Positions 9,082-17,637 of a stretch of DNA of 64,000 nt are shown piece by piece. The stretch is taken from positions 248,001 through 312,000 of the forward strand of contig MEOE01000001.1 of the NCBI GenBank assembly GCA_001768565.1, in the 5' to 3' direction. The DNA comes from Bacteroidetes bacterium GWF2_33_16. Lineage in GTDB: Bacteria; Bacteroidota; Bacteroidia; Bacteroidales; UBA12077. Numbering within the stretch: position 1 is the first letter of the stretch; the number at the start of each line of letters is the position of its first letter. The notes under the pieces were generated by a model, which was not told where the DNA came from, made no database searches, and saw nothing but the letters and a program-made list of their open reading frames with translations. Position numbers and translations under genes: made by a program.

Positions 9082-11115
9082 CTATTTAGATGCGAATTTT
9101 TGCTTTCCTTCGTCGAGGAAGTTTATGAAATTCTTAATGTTCAAATCATGTCCTTTTGGATCATTTAACTTATCTCCATTATGATCAACTAAAACATAAT
9201 AAGGCTGACTATTAATATTGAATTTGCTAATCTGAAAATCGGCGTATTTTTTACCAATAGTCTTTTTAACTTTTCCATCAATAGCTGATGTTACCCATTC
9301 GTTTTCGGGTAAAGTGGTTCTGTCATCAACATAAAGAGCAATTATTACAAAATCATTCTGTAATCTTTTTAGAACTTCAGTATCTGACCACACATTCATC
9401 TCCATATCTTTACAATTTGCACACTGATGGCCTTTAAAATCTAACAAAACAGGCTTATTCAATTTTTTAGCACAAGCCATTCCTTGTTCATAATCAAAAT
9501 AACCCTGTAAACCATGTGGCAAGTGCAATATATCGCTATACTTTGGAGTTTCGCACAATGTTGATGGTTGTATTGTCTGCATTGTTCCTGATTGACTTTT
9601 AGAAAGGTCAAACTGCTGCGCTGATTTTGGCGGAATAAGAGATGATACAGAATTTAAGTCGGCACCAAACAACCCTGGTAATAAATATAAGGCAAAAGTA
9701 AATGAAACAATTGCGACTAACAATCGAAATACAGATACATGTTTTAAATCGCTATCGTGTGAAAACTTGATTTTTCCGAGTAAATAAAAACCAAGTAGTA
9801 TAAATAATACAATCCAAATAGCTATGAAGACATCACGACTTAAAATTCCAAAGTGATATGCCTGATCAATATTAGCTATAAACTTTAATGAGAATGCAAG
9901 TATAATAAATCCTAGAACCACTTTCACCGAGTTCATCCATCCTCCAGATTTTGGTAATGATTTCATCATTCCAGGGAAAATTGCAAGCAAAGTAAATGGA
10001 AGAGCAAAAGCTAATCCAAATGCAAACATTCCAATTAGAGGTTCCAATACATCACCTGCGGCAGCTTTAACCAATAATACTCCAACAATTGGACCTGTAC
10101 AACTAAACGAAACAATTACCAATGTAAAAGCCATAAAAAAAGAGGCCAGATATCCACCCTTATCAACCTGCTGATCAGCTTTATTTGCCAATCCTGTAGG
10201 TAGAATTATCTCGAACATTCCGAAAAATGAAGCTGCAAATACCAAGAACAAAACAAAGAATATTAGATTAGGAATCCAATGAGAGCTTAAAGATGTAGTA
10301 AAATCGGCTCCAGCGCTTGTTAAAGATACAATAAGCCCGACACTGGTATATAGAACTACAATGGAAATACCAAATACTAAAGCCTTTACTATTGAGTTGA
10401 ATTTTGAAGTCTGTCCTTGCATAAAAAACGAAACTGTCATAGGAATCATAGGAAAAACACAAGGAGTAAGAACACCAGCTAATCCAAGTAAAAATGCAAC
10501 GAAGAAAAATCCCCATATCGATTTACTTTGTTCTGGCTCTGATTCATTTGTCAACTCTGTTGTTTCAATACTTACAAGAGGTTTAATAGTCTGTTCGGCA
10601 GATTCCTCCGTCACATCTACTTTCGGCTGTTCTTCGGTTACAGATGCTGCTGCTAAAGTTGATCCCTCAACCTTAAATGAAAAATCGGGATTGAAATATA
10701 CACACTTATCATCCTGACATACCTGGTATTCGATTGAGCCAATAATAGTAAATGCTTCTGATGAGTTAACTTTTATCTTTTGAACAAAAGTGGCCTTATT
10801 ACTAAAATATTTTACTTTGATTTTAAAAACCTCATCCATTACCTCTTCTGGTTCAGGACTTTCTAAAGGTTTTCCAATTAATTCAAACTTATTCGACTCG
10901 TCAAACATAAACGATGTACGAACTGGACCACCATCCTCGAAATACTGCGAATACAGATGCCATTTCATATCAATATTGGCTTCGAAAATTAAATCGGCAG
11001 TATTTTCTCCGGTTTTAACACTTTTAAAATTCCATTTTACCGGATTAAATAGTTGAGCCGAAAGACTCAATGAGAAAAGCACTAAAACCGCTGATAGTAT
11101 TACTCTTTGTTTCAT
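9082..11115 (-). CDS. dsbD: DsbD-like thiol:disulfide interchange protein
   Basis: A 677-residue transmembrane electron carrier that passes reducing power from cytoplasmic thioredoxin to periplasmic thiol proteins. All three cysteine pairs expected for DsbD are present: C133/C138 in the periplasmic alpha domain (QVCQDDKC), C219/C339 in the membrane domain (LTPCVFPMIP and SFSCTGP), and C565/C568 in the C-terminal thioredoxin-like domain (HQCANCKD). A signal peptide ends near residue 20. The acidic linker at 155-200 separates the alpha domain from about eight membrane helices. A shared terminator lies downstream. Confidence 0.94.
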   Translation of the reverse strand: MKQRVILSAVLVLFSLSLSAQLFNPVKWNFKSVKTGENTADLIFEANIDMKWHLYSQYFEDGGPVRTSFMFDESNKFELIGKPLESPEPEEVMDEVFKIKVKYFSNKATFVQKIKVNSSEAFTIIGSIEYQVCQDDKCVYFNPDFSFKVEGSTLAAASVTEEQPKVDVTEESAEQTIKPLVSIETTELTNESEPEQSKSIWGFFFVAFLLGLAGVLTPCVFPMIPMTVSFFMQGQTSKFNSIVKALVFGISIVVLYTSVGLIVSLTSAGADFTTSLSSHWIPNLIFFVLFLVFAASFFGMFEIILPTGLANKADQQVDKGGYLASFFMAFTLVIVSFSCTGPIVGVLLVKAAAGDVLEPLIGMFAFGLAFALPFTLLAIFPGMMKSLPKSGGWMNSVKVVLGFIILAFSLKFIANIDQAYHFGILSRDVFIAIWIVLFILLGFYLLGKIKFSHDSDLKHVSVFRLLVAIVSFTFALYLLPGLFGADLNSVSSLIPPKSAQQFDLSKSQSGTMQTIQPSTLCETPKYSDILHLPHGLQGYFDYEQGMACAKKLNKPVLLDFKGHQCANCKDMEMNVWSDTEVLKRLQNDFVIIALYVDDRTTLPENEWVTSAIDGKVKKTIGKKYADFQISKFNINSQPYYVLVDHNGDKLNDPKGHDLNIKNFINFLDEGKQKFASK

Positions 11116-11141
11116 TATATTTTATTTTAATTACAAGATTT

Positions 11142-11149
11142 CAAATGTA
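11142..11149 (-). promoter_or_regulatory. Putative -7 promoter element of dsbD
   Basis: The minus strand reads TACATTTG, an exact TANNTTTG match about 27 bases before the ATG at 11115. No -33 partner was recognised. Confidence 0.38.
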
Positions 11150-11263
11150 AACAATATGTATTAAATAAAAAATAAACATATACCAATCTAAATCTATATA
11201 ACTATAGACAGACTGATTTATTACAACAAAAAAAAATGTAAGATGTTTAAAAAAATGAAAAAA

Positions 11264-12814
11264 CTAGTCCTTTATAATTTCACCATTCTTATCGAAAAAA
11301 TGAAACTCAAGTAACTGATATGAGCTAACTGATCGAACTCTAATGAATTTTTTAAATCGGAAAAACCATTTCCATTGAAGTGAGTAAAATCCATTTTTTA
11401 TAAATCCTTCGATATAAGGATGCACTTTTAAAGTAAGTTGTTTGTAATGAGTTTCGTTAATAAGAAAATTAATGTGATTTTCGATATCATCAATAAACAA
11501 AACTGTTGGAGCAATTTCGCCAGATCCTTTACATACAGGGCACTTCTCAAGAGTTTGAATGTTCAGTTCTGGGCGAACACGCTGCCGTGTTATCTGCATT
11601 AACCCAAATTTACTTAATGGTAGTATATTATGCTTTGTTCTATCCGAGTCCATTGCATCTCTCATCTTATCGAATACCTTTTGCTTATTCTCGTTACTAT
11701 GCATATCGATAAAATCGACAACAATAATGCCTCCCATATCGCGCAAACGCAACTGACGAGCAATTTCTTCAGCTGCAGCCAGATTAACTTCTAATGCATT
11801 CGATTCCTGATCTTCGCCAAGCTTCGAACGGTTTCCGCTATTCACATCAATAACATGAAGCGCTTCGGTATGCTCAATTATAAGATATGCTCCATTTTTA
11901 AATGAAACCGTTTTACCAAAAGCAGCTTTAATTTGCTTGTCAACACCAAAATGATCGAATATTGGATTCGGTCCATCATATAATTTAACAATCTTGCCTT
12001 TTTCAGGAGCAATCGTATCGATATAATCTTTTATTTCCTGATAGGTAGGTTCGTCGTTTACAAAAATATTATTGAAAGAACCATTTAAAATATCCCTTAG
12101 AATAACTGAAGTTCTGGTTAACTCACCAATAGCAAGCTTAGGAATATTTGATATATTAATTTTATCAAAAGCACTCTCCCATTTTTTAACTAATCCTCGA
12201 AGCTCACCATCAAGAACAGCAACTTTTTTGCCTTCGGCAACTGTTCTAACGATAACACCGTAGTTTTTAGGTTTTATACTTTCGACTAGTTTCTTTAATC
12301 GCTTTTTTTCATCAGCCGATTCTATTTTTTGAGATACCGATACTTTATCGGCAAATGGGATAAGTACAAGATTTCTTCCAGCAATCGACAATTCTGAGCT
12401 CAACCGAGGACCTTTTGTTGATATAGGCTCTTTGGCTATTTGCACCATTACCAACTGACCGGTTTTTAGTACATCAGAAATTTTCCCATTTTTGTCAATA
12501 TCTTTCTCAAGCTTTAATCGGGGAATTGAAAATACTTTCCCTTTTCGATTAAGCGAATCTTTAAGATATCTATTTAAAGTTTGAAACTGAGGACCCAGAT
12601 CGAGATAGTGTAAAAATGCATCTTTCTCATAGCCTACATCAACAAATGCTGCGTTAAGCCCTGGCATTATCCTTTTTACCTTTCCCAGGTAAATTTCGCC
12701 TACAGTAAACTGTAAATTTCTTTTTTCTTTGTTTAGCTCAACAAGTTGCTTGCTTTCAAGTAATGCTATGGCTATTTCTGAGGGAGTTACGTCAATAACA
12801 AGTTCGGTACTCAC
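11264..12814 (-). CDS. rng: Ribonuclease G (RNase E/G family)
   Basis: A 516-residue endoribonuclease acting in rRNA maturation and mRNA decay. An S1 domain comes first (VGEIYLGKVKRIMPGLNAAFVDVG region, about 22-110), then the RNase E/G catalytic region with the two metal-binding aspartates (HVIDVNSG and IIVVDFIDM) and the zinc-link motif CPVCKGSG. It has the short RNase G length, without the RNase E scaffold. The open frame extends to an ATG at 12859, but the GTG at 12814 is preferred: it gives STELVIDVTPSEIAIALLE, where family members begin, and a GGAGAAGG Shine-Dalgarno-like run lies just upstream, unusual in this window. Confidence 0.93.
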   Translation of the reverse strand: MSTELVIDVTPSEIAIALLESKQLVELNKEKRNLQFTVGEIYLGKVKRIMPGLNAAFVDVGYEKDAFLHYLDLGPQFQTLNRYLKDSLNRKGKVFSIPRLKLEKDIDKNGKISDVLKTGQLVMVQIAKEPISTKGPRLSSELSIAGRNLVLIPFADKVSVSQKIESADEKKRLKKLVESIKPKNYGVIVRTVAEGKKVAVLDGELRGLVKKWESAFDKINISNIPKLAIGELTRTSVILRDILNGSFNNIFVNDEPTYQEIKDYIDTIAPEKGKIVKLYDGPNPIFDHFGVDKQIKAAFGKTVSFKNGAYLIIEHTEALHVIDVNSGNRSKLGEDQESNALEVNLAAAEEIARQLRLRDMGGIIVVDFIDMHSNENKQKVFDKMRDAMDSDRTKHNILPLSKFGLMQITRQRVRPELNIQTLEKCPVCKGSGEIAPTVLFIDDIENHINFLINETHYKQLTLKVHPYIEGFIKNGFYSLQWKWFFRFKKFIRVRSVSSYQLLEFHFFDKNGEIIKD

Positions 12815-12922
12815 AATTCCTTCTCCAAAATTTGGTAAATCAACTCTTATATAAAACAATTTAAACCTAAAGAAGAATTACTTCAATAGGTTCAATTGTA
12901 TAGTAAGGATATTAATACTATC

Positions 12923-13015
12923 CTATTTTCTCTTTTTATGACGATTTTTTCTTAAACGTTTTTTACGTTTATGAGTAGCCATTTTGTGCCTTTTTCTCTT
13001 CTTTCCGCTTGGCAT
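12923..13015 (-). CDS. 30-residue basic COX24/AURKAIP1-like ribosomal-type protein
   Basis: A very short open frame starting MPSGKKRKRHKMATHK and ending in a run of Lys, Arg and His before TAG. About two thirds of its residues are basic. The K-M-x-x-H-K-R-K-K-R-x-R-K-N-R-H pattern matches the C-terminal domain of COX24/AURKAIP1 (mitochondrial small-subunit protein mS38), to which the mycobacterial ribosomal protein bS22 also belongs. I infer it binds rRNA in the small subunit. It lies between rng and the HU gene on the same strand, and nearly identical short genes are familiar from Bacteroidota genomes. Gene callers easily miss it. Confidence 0.85.
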   Translation of the reverse strand: MPSGKKRKRHKMATHKRKKRLRKNRHKKRK

Positions 13016-13037
13016 AATAAATCAGATTTAAATATTT

Positions 13038-13331
13038 TTACTTACCTTTTTTAACATTATTCTTAACCTTGTTCACAAATCTTTTTGAAGGCTTGAATGA
13101 AGGTATAAAATGCTCAGGAATAATAATAGTTGTATTTTTTGAAATGTTTCTTGCAGTCTTTTCTGCACGTTTTTTAACGATAAAACTACCAAAACCTCTT
13201 AGGTAAACATTTTTTTCACTTACTAAAGAATCCTTAATGGTTTCCATAAAGGCTTCTACTGCTTTCTGAACAGTTACTTTTTCAATTCCAGTGTTTTTGG
13301 AAATTTCGTTAACGATATCTGCTTTTGTCAT
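13038..13331 (-). CDS. HU-family DNA-binding protein
   Basis: A 97-residue nucleoid protein of the HU/IHF family. It opens MTKADIVNEISKNTGIEKV and continues with the dimer helices, then GFGSFIVKKRAEKTARN, the strand before the DNA-binding arm. The arm (about 60-80) carries IIPEHFIPSFKPSKRFVNKV, where the proline that intercalates in DNA would sit. Length and layout are normal for HU; IHF is less likely because of the single gene and the general match. It lies upstream of the COX24-like gene and rng on the same strand and is divergent from mutY. Confidence 0.92.
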   Translation of the reverse strand: MTKADIVNEISKNTGIEKVTVQKAVEAFMETIKDSLVSEKNVYLRGFGSFIVKKRAEKTARNISKNTTIIIPEHFIPSFKPSKRFVNKVKNNVKKGK

Positions 13332-13384
13332 TTTTTAAAAACTTTAATTATCAATATTTTAGATCATTCATTATTTTTGAACTG

Positions 13385-13392
13385 CAAATATA
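13385..13392 (-). promoter_or_regulatory. Putative -7 promoter element of the HU gene
   Basis: The minus strand reads TATATTTG, an exact TANNTTTG match about 54 bases before the HU ATG. The nearest TTTG upstream is some 26 bases away, further than the usual 19-21. Confidence 0.35.
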
Positions 13393-13469
13393 AAAGATTT
13401 CTTTTGATTAATAAAATACAAAACAACTAATTTTGTTAAATCTTTAAAAAAAAACAATTTACATATAAT

Positions 13470-14522
13470 ATGATCCTTAGCAATATACTAATAAATTGGT
13501 ATAATCAAAATAAAAGAGATTTGCCTTGGCGCGAAATTAATGATCCATATATTATTTGGGTATCGGAAATAATTCTTCAACAAACCCGAGTAAACCAAGG
13601 AATAAATTATTATTATAGATTTATTGAGCAATATCCTGATATAAAAAGTTTGGCCAATGCTCCAATCGATGATGTTTTAAAACTTTGGCAAGGTCTTGGA
13701 TATTATTCGCGTGCAAGAAATATGCATCATACTGCCAAAACAATTATTCATGAATACAATGGCAAATTCCCAAATCACTATTCAGAAATAATAAAACTCA
13801 AGGGTATTGGTGAATATACTGCTGCTGCCATTGCTTCGTTCTGTTTTAATGAGTCTGTTCCGGTAATAGATGGAAATGTATACCGATTTCTATCCAGGTT
13901 CTTTGGAATTAAAGAATTAACAGCTACGGCAAGTGGAAAACAAATCTTTAAAAATTTGGCCGAAGAAATTATTGATCCTACAATGCCTGGCATTCATAAT
14001 CAGGCAATAATGGAGTTCGGAGCATTAATTTGTACTCCACAAAATCCAAATTGCATGCAATGCCCACTAAATAAGCAATGTATAGCACTTAATAATGATC
14101 TTGTTGATGAATTGCCCCTTAAAAAGAAAAAAATAAAAATCACAAAAAGATATTTTCATTATATACATATAATATATAAGGAGAATGTTTTTATTGAACA
14201 ACGAATTAAAAACGATATCTGGCAATTATTGTATCAAATGCCTTTGATTGAAACAAAAAACAAAATCTCAACCGAAGAAGTTATTAAACATCCATTATGG
14301 ACTAAGTTGTTTGAGAATACAAATGCAAAAATTATTCATATTTCGAATAACATAAAACATCAGCTATCTCATCAACAAATAAATGCACACTTTTATAAAG
14401 TGCAGATAGACAAAATCAATCCATTTTTAAAGTCAGATTTTATTATGGTTACTAATTCGGAAATAAGCAAATATGGCATACCAAGGTTAATTGACAAGTA
14501 CCTTAACAATCCTTTTCATTAA
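13470..14522 (+). CDS. mutY: A/G-specific adenine DNA glycosylase
   Basis: A 350-residue base-excision repair enzyme that removes adenine opposite 8-oxoguanine. Catalytic Glu33 lies in SEIILQQTRV, the helix-hairpin-helix is LKGIGEYTAAAIASF (110-124) and the essential Asp134 is in VIDGNVYRF. The iron-sulfur cluster cysteines are C188, C195, C198 and C204, in the C-x6-C-x2-C-x5-C spacing. The C-terminal half is the weaker NUDIX-like domain that reads 8-oxoguanine. It begins a plus-strand run with ssb, gldE and gldD, an order known in Bacteroidota. Confidence 0.96.
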   Translation: MILSNILINWYNQNKRDLPWREINDPYIIWVSEIILQQTRVNQGINYYYRFIEQYPDIKSLANAPIDDVLKLWQGLGYYSRARNMHHTAKTIIHEYNGKFPNHYSEIIKLKGIGEYTAAAIASFCFNESVPVIDGNVYRFLSRFFGIKELTATASGKQIFKNLAEEIIDPTMPGIHNQAIMEFGALICTPQNPNCMQCPLNKQCIALNNDLVDELPLKKKKIKITKRYFHYIHIIYKENVFIEQRIKNDIWQLLYQMPLIETKNKISTEEVIKHPLWTKLFENTNAKIIHISNNIKHQLSHQQINAHFYKVQIDKINPFLKSDFIMVTNSEISKYGIPRLIDKYLNNPFH

Positions 14523-14532
14523 TTTATTACCT

Positions 14533-14563
14533 CTTGCCATTGAATTAAAAATTTATAACTTTA
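14533..14563 (+). promoter_or_regulatory. Putative promoter of ssb-gldE-gldD
   Basis: CTTG at 14533-14536, 19 bases, then TAACTTTA at 14556-14563. This is one mismatch from each of the Bacteroidota elements TTTG and TANNTTTG, at the expected spacing, and it ends about 30 bases before the ssb ATG. Confidence 0.45.
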
Positions 14564-14593
14564 CAATTATTAACCAAATAAAAAATTTAAGAA

Positions 14594-15010
14594 ATGGGAA
14601 TTAACAAAGTTATTTTAGTAGGAAATGTTGGAAAAGATCCTGAAGTAAAACATCTTGACAAAGGCGTTTCTGTTGCTCGATTTTCGCTAGCTACTAGCGA
14701 AACATATAAAAAAGACAATCAAAAAGTTACTAATACTGAATGGCATAATATCGTGGTATGGAGAGGATTGGCCGAAGTAGCAGAAAAATATGTAAAAAAA
14801 GGTACTCCTTTATATATAGAAGGTAAAATAAGAAGTCGAAGCTGGGACGATAAAGATGGCAATAAACGCTATACTACTGAAATAGTAGTCGACACAATGC
14901 AATTACTCGGTCAAAAACAATCAGGTGATGAGCATGCTTCAGAAAAGGACGAACCTTTAAATATTTCAGAACCTGATATGCCCGCTGAAGAAGATGATTT
15001 GCCATTTTAA
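14594..15010 (+). CDS. ssb: Single-stranded DNA-binding protein
   Basis: A 138-residue SSB. The OB-fold runs from the start (MGINKVILVGNVGKDPEVK) through WHNIVVWRGLAEVAEKYVKKG and the YIEGKIRSRSWDDKDG strand, to about residue 108. A short acidic linker follows and the protein ends in EEDDLPF, the tip that binds partner repair and replication proteins. It is the ordinary chromosomal type. It follows mutY and precedes gldE by 25 bases. Confidence 0.97.
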   Translation: MGINKVILVGNVGKDPEVKHLDKGVSVARFSLATSETYKKDNQKVTNTEWHNIVVWRGLAEVAEKYVKKGTPLYIEGKIRSRSWDDKDGNKRYTTEIVVDTMQLLGQKQSGDEHASEKDEPLNISEPDMPAEEDDLPF

Positions 15011-15035
15011 TTGAACATACTAAAACTTAATTAAA

Positions 15036-16358
15036 TTGGAAATTATAGAACCACTCCCGTCGATATCAATAATTATAATGGGCATATTATTTAAGGGATA
15101 TGCTAGCTATACTATCATTGGGATATTTATATCGCTATTTATACTATTTATTTCAGCCCTTGTTTCAGGGGCTGAAATATCATTTTTCGCACTTAAATCT
15201 TCGGCTATCGCTGAATTAGAAACCAAATCTGATTTTCGAAGTCAATTAATTAATAAACGATTAAAAGATCCAAAAAAACTCTTGGCAGCTCTTATTGTTT
15301 CAAAAGCATTTTTAATTATTTGTTATTTAATTTTTCAAACAATATTTCTAAATCAAATCTTTGATTTTGCTACAGAACCCATTTGGGGATTTTTATATCA
15401 ATTATCAATTTTTGGCATTTTGTTTATTTTATTTATTGAAATTCTACCAAAGCATCTGGCTCATAAACACCCTGAGAAATTCACCAACTTTGCTTCAATT
15501 GTTATAGCTGTTTTTGATACAATTTTCTACCCAATAAGCTATTTAATTGCGAAGAACTCTTCATTAATTTCTAATAAACTCACAAAGATTAAACATAATA
15601 TTACTATTGATGATCTTTCGGAAGCATTAAATCTATCATCGAGCCAGATTAATGAAGATGAAAACATTTTAAAAGGGATTGTGAAATTTGGGAATATAGA
15701 TGTGGGCGAGATTATGAAATCAAGGGTTGATGTATTTTCAGTAGAATACAATACCAGTTTTGGAAAACTTCTTCCTCTTATAATTGAATCTGGACATTCT
15801 AGAGTTCCTGTTTATTCTGAAACATTCGACAATATTAAAGGCATCCTATACATCAAGGATTTGCTTGAACACTTTAATAGTGGTGATGATTTCAACTGGC
15901 AGGCATTATTGCGTCCACCATATTTTGTTTCGGAATTTAAAAAAATCAACAATCTTTTAAAAGATTTTCAAAAGAACAAAATTCATATGGCCATTGTTAT
16001 TGATGAGTATGGCGGCACAAATGGAATTGTAACACTCGAAGATGTACTGGAGGAGATTGTTGGCGAAATAGCTGATGAGTCGGATGAAGATGAAAGAAGC
16101 TATATTAAAGTAAACGATTCAACTTATATTTTTGAGGGAAAAACCCTTTTGAATGATTTTTATAAAATCCTTGAGATAGAGGATAACTTCTTTGAGGATA
16201 TTAATAAAGATGCAGACACTATTGCAGGAATAATTCTTGGGTTTACAGGTGAAATACCAGAAAAAAACAAGATTATAAATTATAAAAACCTTACTTTTAC
16301 TATTGAGGCTGTTGATAAAAGGCGAGTTAAACAAATAAAGGTAACAATCAACCAATAA
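15036..16358 (+). CDS. gldE: GldE-type membrane protein with CBS domains
   Basis: A 440-residue protein of the CNNM/CorC (HlyC) group. Three or four membrane helices of a DUF21 domain occupy about 1-180 (SALVSGAEISFFALKSSAI), followed by a CBS pair at about 205-335 (VGEIMKSRVDVFSVEYNTS; HMAIVIDEYGGTNGIVTLED) and a CorC_HlyC domain at the end. Its place between ssb and gldD identifies it as GldE, a helper of gliding motility/type IX-linked functions in Bacteroidota. The start used is a TTG at 15036; the first ATG, at about 15078, would cut the N-terminal segment that homologues appear to have. Confidence 0.85.
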   Translation: MEIIEPLPSISIIIMGILFKGYASYTIIGIFISLFILFISALVSGAEISFFALKSSAIAELETKSDFRSQLINKRLKDPKKLLAALIVSKAFLIICYLIFQTIFLNQIFDFATEPIWGFLYQLSIFGILFILFIEILPKHLAHKHPEKFTNFASIVIAVFDTIFYPISYLIAKNSSLISNKLTKIKHNITIDDLSEALNLSSSQINEDENILKGIVKFGNIDVGEIMKSRVDVFSVEYNTSFGKLLPLIIESGHSRVPVYSETFDNIKGILYIKDLLEHFNSGDDFNWQALLRPPYFVSEFKKINNLLKDFQKNKIHMAIVIDEYGGTNGIVTLEDVLEEIVGEIADESDEDERSYIKVNDSTYIFEGKTLLNDFYKILEIEDNFFEDINKDADTIAGIILGFTGEIPEKNKIINYKNLTFTIEAVDKRRVKQIKVTINQ

Positions 16359-16374
16359 ATCAGAAAATCGTACT

Positions 16375-16965
16375 ATGCATAAAAAGAGTTTCCTGCAATA
16401 TCTTATCGTTATTGTTCTGATTACATTGTTTATTGGCCTAATCAGTTGCAAAAAGAATTACACACCCAAACCAAGGGGTTACTTTAGAATTGATCTGCCA
16501 GAAAAAGATTATCAAAAATTTCATTCAGATTGTCCCTATTCTTTTGATTATCCAACTTATGCCTCAATCAATATTGACTCGAGCAAAAATGCGGAGCCTT
16601 GCTGGATAAATATGGATTTCAATAGAATTGGTGGACGTTTACATATTAGCTATAAAGACGTAAATAATAATATTGGGCAGATCTTAGAAGATTCCAGAAA
16701 GCTAGCATATAAGCACTCAATTAAAGCAGATGCTATTCATGAACAAGTATTTATTAAACCTGATAAAAGGGTTTTTGGAATCCTATACGAGATTGATGGA
16801 AATGCAGCTTCTTCTGTTCAGTTTTTTATTACCGATAGCATAAGTCATTATGTTAGAGGAGCTCTTTATTTCAATGTTGAGCCTAATAAGGATTCGTTGG
16901 CTCCGGTAATCCGATTCATTAAAGAAGATATTATTGTAATGATTGAAACATTTGAATGGAAATAA
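16375..16965 (+). CDS. gldD: Gliding motility lipoprotein GldD
   Basis: A 196-residue lipoprotein. The signal helix ends in a lipobox GLISC with Cys25 as the acylated residue. The mature part starts with the GldD pattern YTPKPRGYFRIDLPEKDY, then CPYSFDYPTYA and a later RVFGILYEIDGNAASSVQFF. GldD is required for gliding and for type IX secretion-linked functions where studied, yet it is also kept in non-gliding Bacteroidota. It lies 16 bases after gldE, which fits the known gldE-gldD pairing. The molecular function is not known. Confidence 0.92.
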   Translation: MHKKSFLQYLIVIVLITLFIGLISCKKNYTPKPRGYFRIDLPEKDYQKFHSDCPYSFDYPTYASINIDSSKNAEPCWINMDFNRIGGRLHISYKDVNNNIGQILEDSRKLAYKHSIKADAIHEQVFIKPDKRVFGILYEIDGNAASSVQFFITDSISHYVRGALYFNVEPNKDSLAPVIRFIKEDIIVMIETFEWK

Positions 16966-16977
16966 TAAAGTTTAATT

Positions 16978-17610
16978 ATGGCCATACTATTAAATGAACC
17001 TTTTAACGAAGACGGAATTTTAGGAATATGGGAAATTGTCGAAGATTATGATACTCTTCGATCAATGGTAAATCTTGATGACAAGGATATTGAACGACTC
17101 GATAGCTTTAAAAATCACCAGAGAAAACTTGAGTGGTTAAGTGTTCGTGTTTTATTAAACTCCCTTACCGATAAAGACTCTAGAATTGTTTACGGACCCG
17201 AGAGAAAACCTTATCTTCATAATAACTCTCATAACATAAGTATTTCACACTCAAAAGATTTTACTGCTTTACTTTTAAACAAAAAACGTAGGGTTGGACT
17301 TGATCTTGAATTTATGTCGAATAAAGTTTTACGGATTGCTGAAAAGTTTTTGCGTCCAGAAGAACTCGATTCAATTGATAAAAGTCAGGAAATCTATCAT
17401 CTCTACTTGCATTGGTGTGCAAAAGAAGCTCTCTACAAGATTTGTGACAAAGTAGATATCAATTTTGTTACAAACCTTAAAATTGAACCATTTAAACCAA
17501 AAGAAAAAGGATTAATTATTGGCGTAGTAAATAATAGCTATATGAATGAGAAATTTACACTAAATTATTTTACACTTAAAAACTATGCTATTGTTTGGTG
17601 CTATAAATAA
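16978..17610 (+). CDS. 4'-phosphopantetheinyl transferase superfamily protein
   Basis: A 210-residue enzyme expected to move phosphopantetheine from coenzyme A to a carrier-protein serine. Its fingerprints are ERKPYL (75-80), ISISHSKDFTALLL (87-100), the metal-binding GLDLE with Asp109 and Glu111, and WCAKEALYK with Glu150 and Lys154. Size and the GLDLE form fit the Sfp-like group more than the short AcpS type. No carrier protein or synthase lies nearby, so its target is unknown. It follows gldD by 12 bases and is probably co-transcribed. Confidence 0.9.
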   Translation: MAILLNEPFNEDGILGIWEIVEDYDTLRSMVNLDDKDIERLDSFKNHQRKLEWLSVRVLLNSLTDKDSRIVYGPERKPYLHNNSHNISISHSKDFTALLLNKKRRVGLDLEFMSNKVLRIAEKFLRPEELDSIDKSQEIYHLYLHWCAKEALYKICDKVDINFVTNLKIEPFKPKEKGLIIGVVNNSYMNEKFTLNYFTLKNYAIVWCYK

Positions 17611-17637
17611 ACTATTTTAAATTATAAGTTATTGGCG

